31,862 bases of DNA, from positions 1-31,862 of the forward strand of contig JBIOTQ010000112.1 of NCBI GenBank assembly GCA_044866075.1, in the 5' to 3' direction. Position 1 is the first letter of the stretch; each line of letters starts with the position of its first letter. The DNA comes from JBASRP01 sp044866075. GTDB lineage: Bacteria; Actinomycetota; AC-67. The position numbers and the translations under genes are program-made. Of this stretch, positions 28,881 to 31,862 are shown one piece after another. The notes below the pieces were generated by a model. The model was not told the DNA's origin, searched no databases, and worked only from the letters and a program-made list of their open reading frames with translations.

Positions 28881-28882
28881 CG

Positions 28883-30340
28883 GTGGGCTGGGAGCCCGCC
28901 GGCGCGCCGCCGCCTCCACCGCCCGTCCCTCCTCACCAGCAACCTCCCGCCCCGTGGGAGGCGCCGCCGCAGCCGCCCCGCCGATCCACCGAAGGCCGCC
29001 CGGCGCTCGTCGGGAGCCTTGCCGTCGCCTTGGCCGTATCGCTCGCCGTCAACGCGATCATCGCGTTGCGGGTCAAGGACGAGTCGGATCGACAGGCGGA
29101 ACTTCGCGCTCAGGTCGCGACCCTCCAGGCCGAGGTCGAGGCCCTGCGCAAGCAGTCGCCGCAGGGCGGGACCACGCTTCTGGCCCGCATCGCGGCCGCG
29201 GTCGAGAAGATCCGGCACCTCAGCTTCACCAAGGAGGTGAAGCCGGAGGTGCTCACGGACGAACAGCTCGCCGCACGCGTCGAGGGGCAATTCAAGAAGG
29301 ACAACCCCCGCGCCGAGGTCGAGAAGGACGGCAAGGTGTTGACGGCTCTGGGCTTGCTCGCGCCGCGCGACGACTACTTCGACATCTTGCTCAGCGTGCA
29401 GCGCGAACAGGTCGCGGGTTACTACGACACGAAGACGAAGGTGCTCGTCGTGGGGGGCGACGTCAAGAGTCCGACCCCGCTCGACCAGGTCTTGCTCGCA
29501 CACGAGTACGTGCACGCCGTCACCGATCAGCACTTCGATATCGAGCGGTACGACAAGCTCAGCGAGGCCGGTAATGACGACGAAGCGGCCGCATTCCTCT
29601 CGCTCATCGAGGGCGACGCGACGGTGATGATGTTCCGCTACGCCCAGGAGTACCTCACGCCGAGCCAGCAGCAGGACGTGCAGAACGAGGCAACGGACGC
29701 GCCGGCCGACAAGCTGCTCGGCGCGCCGAACGTGATCCGGCAGTCACTGCTGTTCCCGTATCAGAAGGGTCAGGAGTTCGCGAACGCGATCATTGCGAAC
29801 GGCGGCCTCGCGGCGCTAGACAAGGCATACAAAGACCCTCCGACGTCGACGGAGCAGATCCTGCACGTCTCGAAGTACCTGAGCCGCCGGGACGACCCCA
29901 CCCCCGTCGAGATGCCCGACCTCGCGCGCGCGATGGGCGCGGGGTGGACCGCGCTGCCGGGCGGCGGGATCGGAGAGTTCGACCTGCAACTGGTAATCGA
30001 CCAATTCCTGTCGTCGGGCGACGCGCGCGACGCGGCCGCCGGGTGGGACGGCGGCCGGTACGCCGCGGCGGACTCGTCCCAAGGAACGGTCGTCGCGATC
30101 GAAACCGTCTGGGATTCGGTCGGCGAGGCGCGCGAAGCGGCGGCGGTGCTCGAGCGCTGGCTCCCCGCGCGTTTCGCGAACAAGGGCGCCGACGTTCGGA
30201 TCGAGGGCGCCACCGGCCGCGGGTGGGACTCTCCCGACGGCGCCGGCGCGGTGACCAGGAACGGCTCACGCGTCCTCGTCGTCGTCGCGCCGGACCGTGC
30301 GAGCGTCGATCGGGCCCGCGGCGCCTTCCCGGGTTTCTAG
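28883..30340 (+). CDS. membrane-anchored HExxH metallopeptidase-like protein
   Basis: 485 residues. A Pro-rich cytoplasmic start (about 1-38) is followed by one membrane helix (about 41-62, 'LVGSLAVALAVSLAVNAIIA') and a short coiled coil ('DRQAELRAQVATLQAEVEAL'). The outer part carries 'LLAHEYVHAVTDQHF' with HEYVH at 207-211 and a Glu in 'LIEGDATV' near 243 that could be the third zinc ligand (gluzincin-like). The remaining C-terminal part, to residue 485, has no recognised domain. It is likely an extracytoplasmic zinc peptidase. GTG at 28883 begins two bases after the prcA stop; the frame is open further upstream only as a shadow of prcA. It appears to be the last gene of the proteasome operon. 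Confidence 0.8.
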   Translation: MGWEPAGAPPPPPPVPPHQQPPAPWEAPPQPPRRSTEGRPALVGSLAVALAVSLAVNAIIALRVKDESDRQAELRAQVATLQAEVEALRKQSPQGGTTLLARIAAAVEKIRHLSFTKEVKPEVLTDEQLAARVEGQFKKDNPRAEVEKDGKVLTALGLLAPRDDYFDILLSVQREQVAGYYDTKTKVLVVGGDVKSPTPLDQVLLAHEYVHAVTDQHFDIERYDKLSEAGNDDEAAAFLSLIEGDATVMMFRYAQEYLTPSQQQDVQNEATDAPADKLLGAPNVIRQSLLFPYQKGQEFANAIIANGGLAALDKAYKDPPTSTEQILHVSKYLSRRDDPTPVEMPDLARAMGAGWTALPGGGIGEFDLQLVIDQFLSSGDARDAAAGWDGGRYAAADSSQGTVVAIETVWDSVGEAREAAAVLERWLPARFANKGADVRIEGATGRGWDSPDGAGAVTRNGSRVLVVVAPDRASVDRARGAFPGF

Positions 30341-30350
30341 CGCTCGGACG

Positions 30351-31820
30351 TCAGGGCCCCGGCGCCCACGCACCGGCGTCCGCGCGGTACGCCAGCCACG
30401 CGTCGGCGCCCCCGGCGGCCGCTTTCAGGAGCTCGTTGTCGTACCCGGACCGCGGGACGGCGAACGTCCCGCCCAGGCCCGCGCATCGCGTCGGGCCGTC
30501 GCTCCACGGACCTGCCGGCCCGGCGACGGTCCACCCGCCGGTGGTGAGACACGCGAAACGGTGGGCGGATCCGCATCCCTGGGCGCGGAAGCGGCCGTCC
30601 CCGCCGCTCTCAACGGCGCAGGCGTCGTCGGCGGTCGTCGACGGTTCGCCGGGCGCCCACGACCACACGAGCGCCTCGAGCCGCCGATCGAACGGCTCCA
30701 GCTGATCGAAGCCGATCATGTTCACGCCGCAGCGCACCATGCGGCGCGCCTCGTCGGCCGGGATCTCGCTGGTGCCGCCGAGGGCCGTCCCGTCCACCAT
30801 CGCCGACAACCAGGTGCTGTCCTCGAACCAGCGGATCCAGTTGTGCCCGTAGTCGTCCGGCTGCCGCTGCGAGGAAACACAGGCGGGGTAGTCGGGATAG
30901 TCGGCTCCGATCGGGCTGCCGCTTTCGATCCACCGCGGTCCACGCTGGAACACCCACGAGGTCCAGGCGCCGGGCCCGCAGTTGCCGGTGAGGATGACCC
31001 TCTTGCCCGCGGCGCGCAGCTGAGCGCGCGTGACGTCCATCGGAAGGGGATCGCACGCGCCGCCGGCCGACGCCGGCCGGTAGACGAGGTCTCCGAGCGT
31101 CTCGGAGATCGCTTCGCTCGCCCGCGTGTGCGCGGTCGGATCGCCGTCCATGTTGTTCTCGAGATAGATCATCAGGATCTCGCCCGCGTTCTCGGGACGG
31201 TCGAGCCACGCGCGCACCTCCGCCAGTCTCGTCCGGAGATGGACCTCGATCGTGCATCCGACGTGGACGACGACGGGGCCGACCTCGACCGGCTCGCCGT
31301 GACAGACGATCGGGGCCTTCCCGCCATCCCCAGGGAGGCCCTCGATGCTCGGCGCCCAGTGCACGTCGATCTCGATCGCCCGGACGCCCATCCGGAGCTG
31401 GTCGGTGATCGAGTAGATCTGGTTCGCGTCGAGACCGCTGACGGTCGGGCTGTACGCCTCGGCGTTGAAGGAGTTGTGGGTATGCACCCACAGCTCTTCC
31501 TGTAGAGGTGATGCGTCGTCGAGACCGCGCTGCAACGCGAGCGCGCGCGGACCCCACGTGCCGGCGTAGGCATCGACGAGCGCTTCGGAGATCGTGCGGC
31601 CGTCGAACGACGCGCACGGGTCGGGATGAGCAGCCGAGCGGCAGGCGCGGGCCAGCCCGCGAACCACCTGTTGGACCGTACGGCAGGCCTTCCCGCCGGC
31701 CGCCGGCCCGGAACCGAGCGCGTCGTAGCATGCGTCCACCGCGTCGCCTCCGCTCGCGGCATGCGCGACCGGCGCGACGAGAACCACGACGGCGGCGAGC
31801 GAGGGCCAAAGCCGTCTCAT
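30351..31820 (-). CDS. secreted PI-PLC-like protein with lectin-like tail
   Basis: 489 residues. A signal peptide ('LWPSLAAVVVLVAPVAHAAS') is followed by a Cys-containing spacer and a PI-PLC X-like TIM barrel: 'WVHTHNSFNAEAY' (His115), 'MGVRAIEIDVHW' (E150, D152) and 'PIVCHGEPV' (His174) mark the two catalytic histidines and the metal site. Later 'LMIYLENNMDG' and 'KRVILTGNCG' fit the barrel. Residues from about 400 resemble a C-type-lectin fold ('GRFRAQGCGSAHRFAC', 'NELLKAAAGGADAWLAYR'). Bacterial PI-PLCs cleave phosphatidylinositol or GPI anchors. ATG at 31820. It is convergent with the peptidase gene, ten bases apart. Confidence 0.85.
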   Translation of the reverse strand: MRRLWPSLAAVVVLVAPVAHAASGGDAVDACYDALGSGPAAGGKACRTVQQVVRGLARACRSAAHPDPCASFDGRTISEALVDAYAGTWGPRALALQRGLDDASPLQEELWVHTHNSFNAEAYSPTVSGLDANQIYSITDQLRMGVRAIEIDVHWAPSIEGLPGDGGKAPIVCHGEPVEVGPVVVHVGCTIEVHLRTRLAEVRAWLDRPENAGEILMIYLENNMDGDPTAHTRASEAISETLGDLVYRPASAGGACDPLPMDVTRAQLRAAGKRVILTGNCGPGAWTSWVFQRGPRWIESGSPIGADYPDYPACVSSQRQPDDYGHNWIRWFEDSTWLSAMVDGTALGGTSEIPADEARRMVRCGVNMIGFDQLEPFDRRLEALVWSWAPGEPSTTADDACAVESGGDGRFRAQGCGSAHRFACLTTGGWTVAGPAGPWSDGPTRCAGLGGTFAVPRSGYDNELLKAAAGGADAWLAYRADAGAWAPGP

Positions 31821-31862
31821 GGGTCAATCGGTTCGGCGGAAGAGGCGCGGGTCCTGCGAGCG

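Noticed and set aside
28148..28882. Upstream extension of the metallopeptidase frame
   Set aside because: The frame is open through prcA, but that part is Arg/Gly-rich out-of-frame translation; the GTG at 28883 starts the real protein, two bases after prcA.
1..31862. CRISPR arrays, insertion sequences, tRNA or rRNA genes
   Set aside because: Reading both strands I saw no direct-repeat arrays, transposase motifs, tRNA T-loop patterns in gaps or rRNA-like sequence.

Overview
The window looks like chromosomal DNA of an uncultured, high-GC Actinomycetota. The evidence is a complete Pup-proteasome gene set (ARC/Mpa ATPase, Dop, Pup, PrcB, PrcA), frequent GTG starts, dense ATGA/GTGA start-stop overlaps, and three upstream sites matching the actinobacterial sigma-F/sigma-B consensus (GTTT, 16-17 nt, GGGTAC/T). 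I cannot place it below phylum. I saw no rRNA, tRNA, insertion sequence, prophage or CRISPR array.

Layout. 1-678: 3' end of a branched-chain amino-acid-type ABC substrate-binding protein. 689-3698, minus strand: a small DUF6158-like protein, a zinc-ribbon/HTH protein, a DksA/TraR-like protein coupled to a bacterioferritin-like protein, and a membrane class III nucleotide cyclase. 3858-6125, plus: an unknown protein, an isochorismatase-fold protein lacking its cysteine nucleophile, and a secreted coiled-coil protein. 6132-6846, minus: a PNPOx-fold protein and a small membrane protein. 6987-9739, plus: zinc ribbon, Ku, nucleotidyltransferase, BON-like protein and metallophosphoesterase in one tightly overlapped operon behind a sigma-F-like promoter. 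9805-10089: a second DUF6158-like protein behind an equally good site. 10181-15192: signalling genes (GAF/PAS/SpoIIE phosphatase, XRE regulator, soluble histidine kinase) with a small unknown protein and a hotdog thioesterase. 15256-16764, minus: a CapA-family protein with a PstS-like N-terminal region.

16846-19519 is a polyamine operon: a strongly structured leader, then pyruvoyl arginine decarboxylase, AdoMet decarboxylase, spermidine synthase and agmatinase. These suffice to make spermidine from arginine and AdoMet. 19555-23004: a DUF1802 protein (minus), a site-2-protease-type M50 peptidase, a ThiS-TtuA fusion for tRNA 2-thiolation, and TrmI (m1A58). 23242-30340 is the proteasome region: ARC ATPase, Dop, Pup (ending GGE), an HNH endonuclease VII-like protein, PrcB, an 18-codon bridging ORF, PrcA and a membrane-anchored HExxH peptidase. 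The Pup ligase PafA is not in the window. 30351-31820, minus: a secreted PI-PLC-like protein with a C-type-lectin-like tail. 31821-31862 holds nothing I can assign.

The most unusual features are the clustering of sigma-F-type promoters over a ligase-less Ku operon and the DUF6158 gene, the structured leader before the polyamine genes, the ThiS-TtuA fusion, and the endonuclease embedded between pup and prcB. No stretch over 300 bases lacks a gene; the longest gaps are about 220-240 bases, at 13348-13569, 16765-16989 and 23005-23241.
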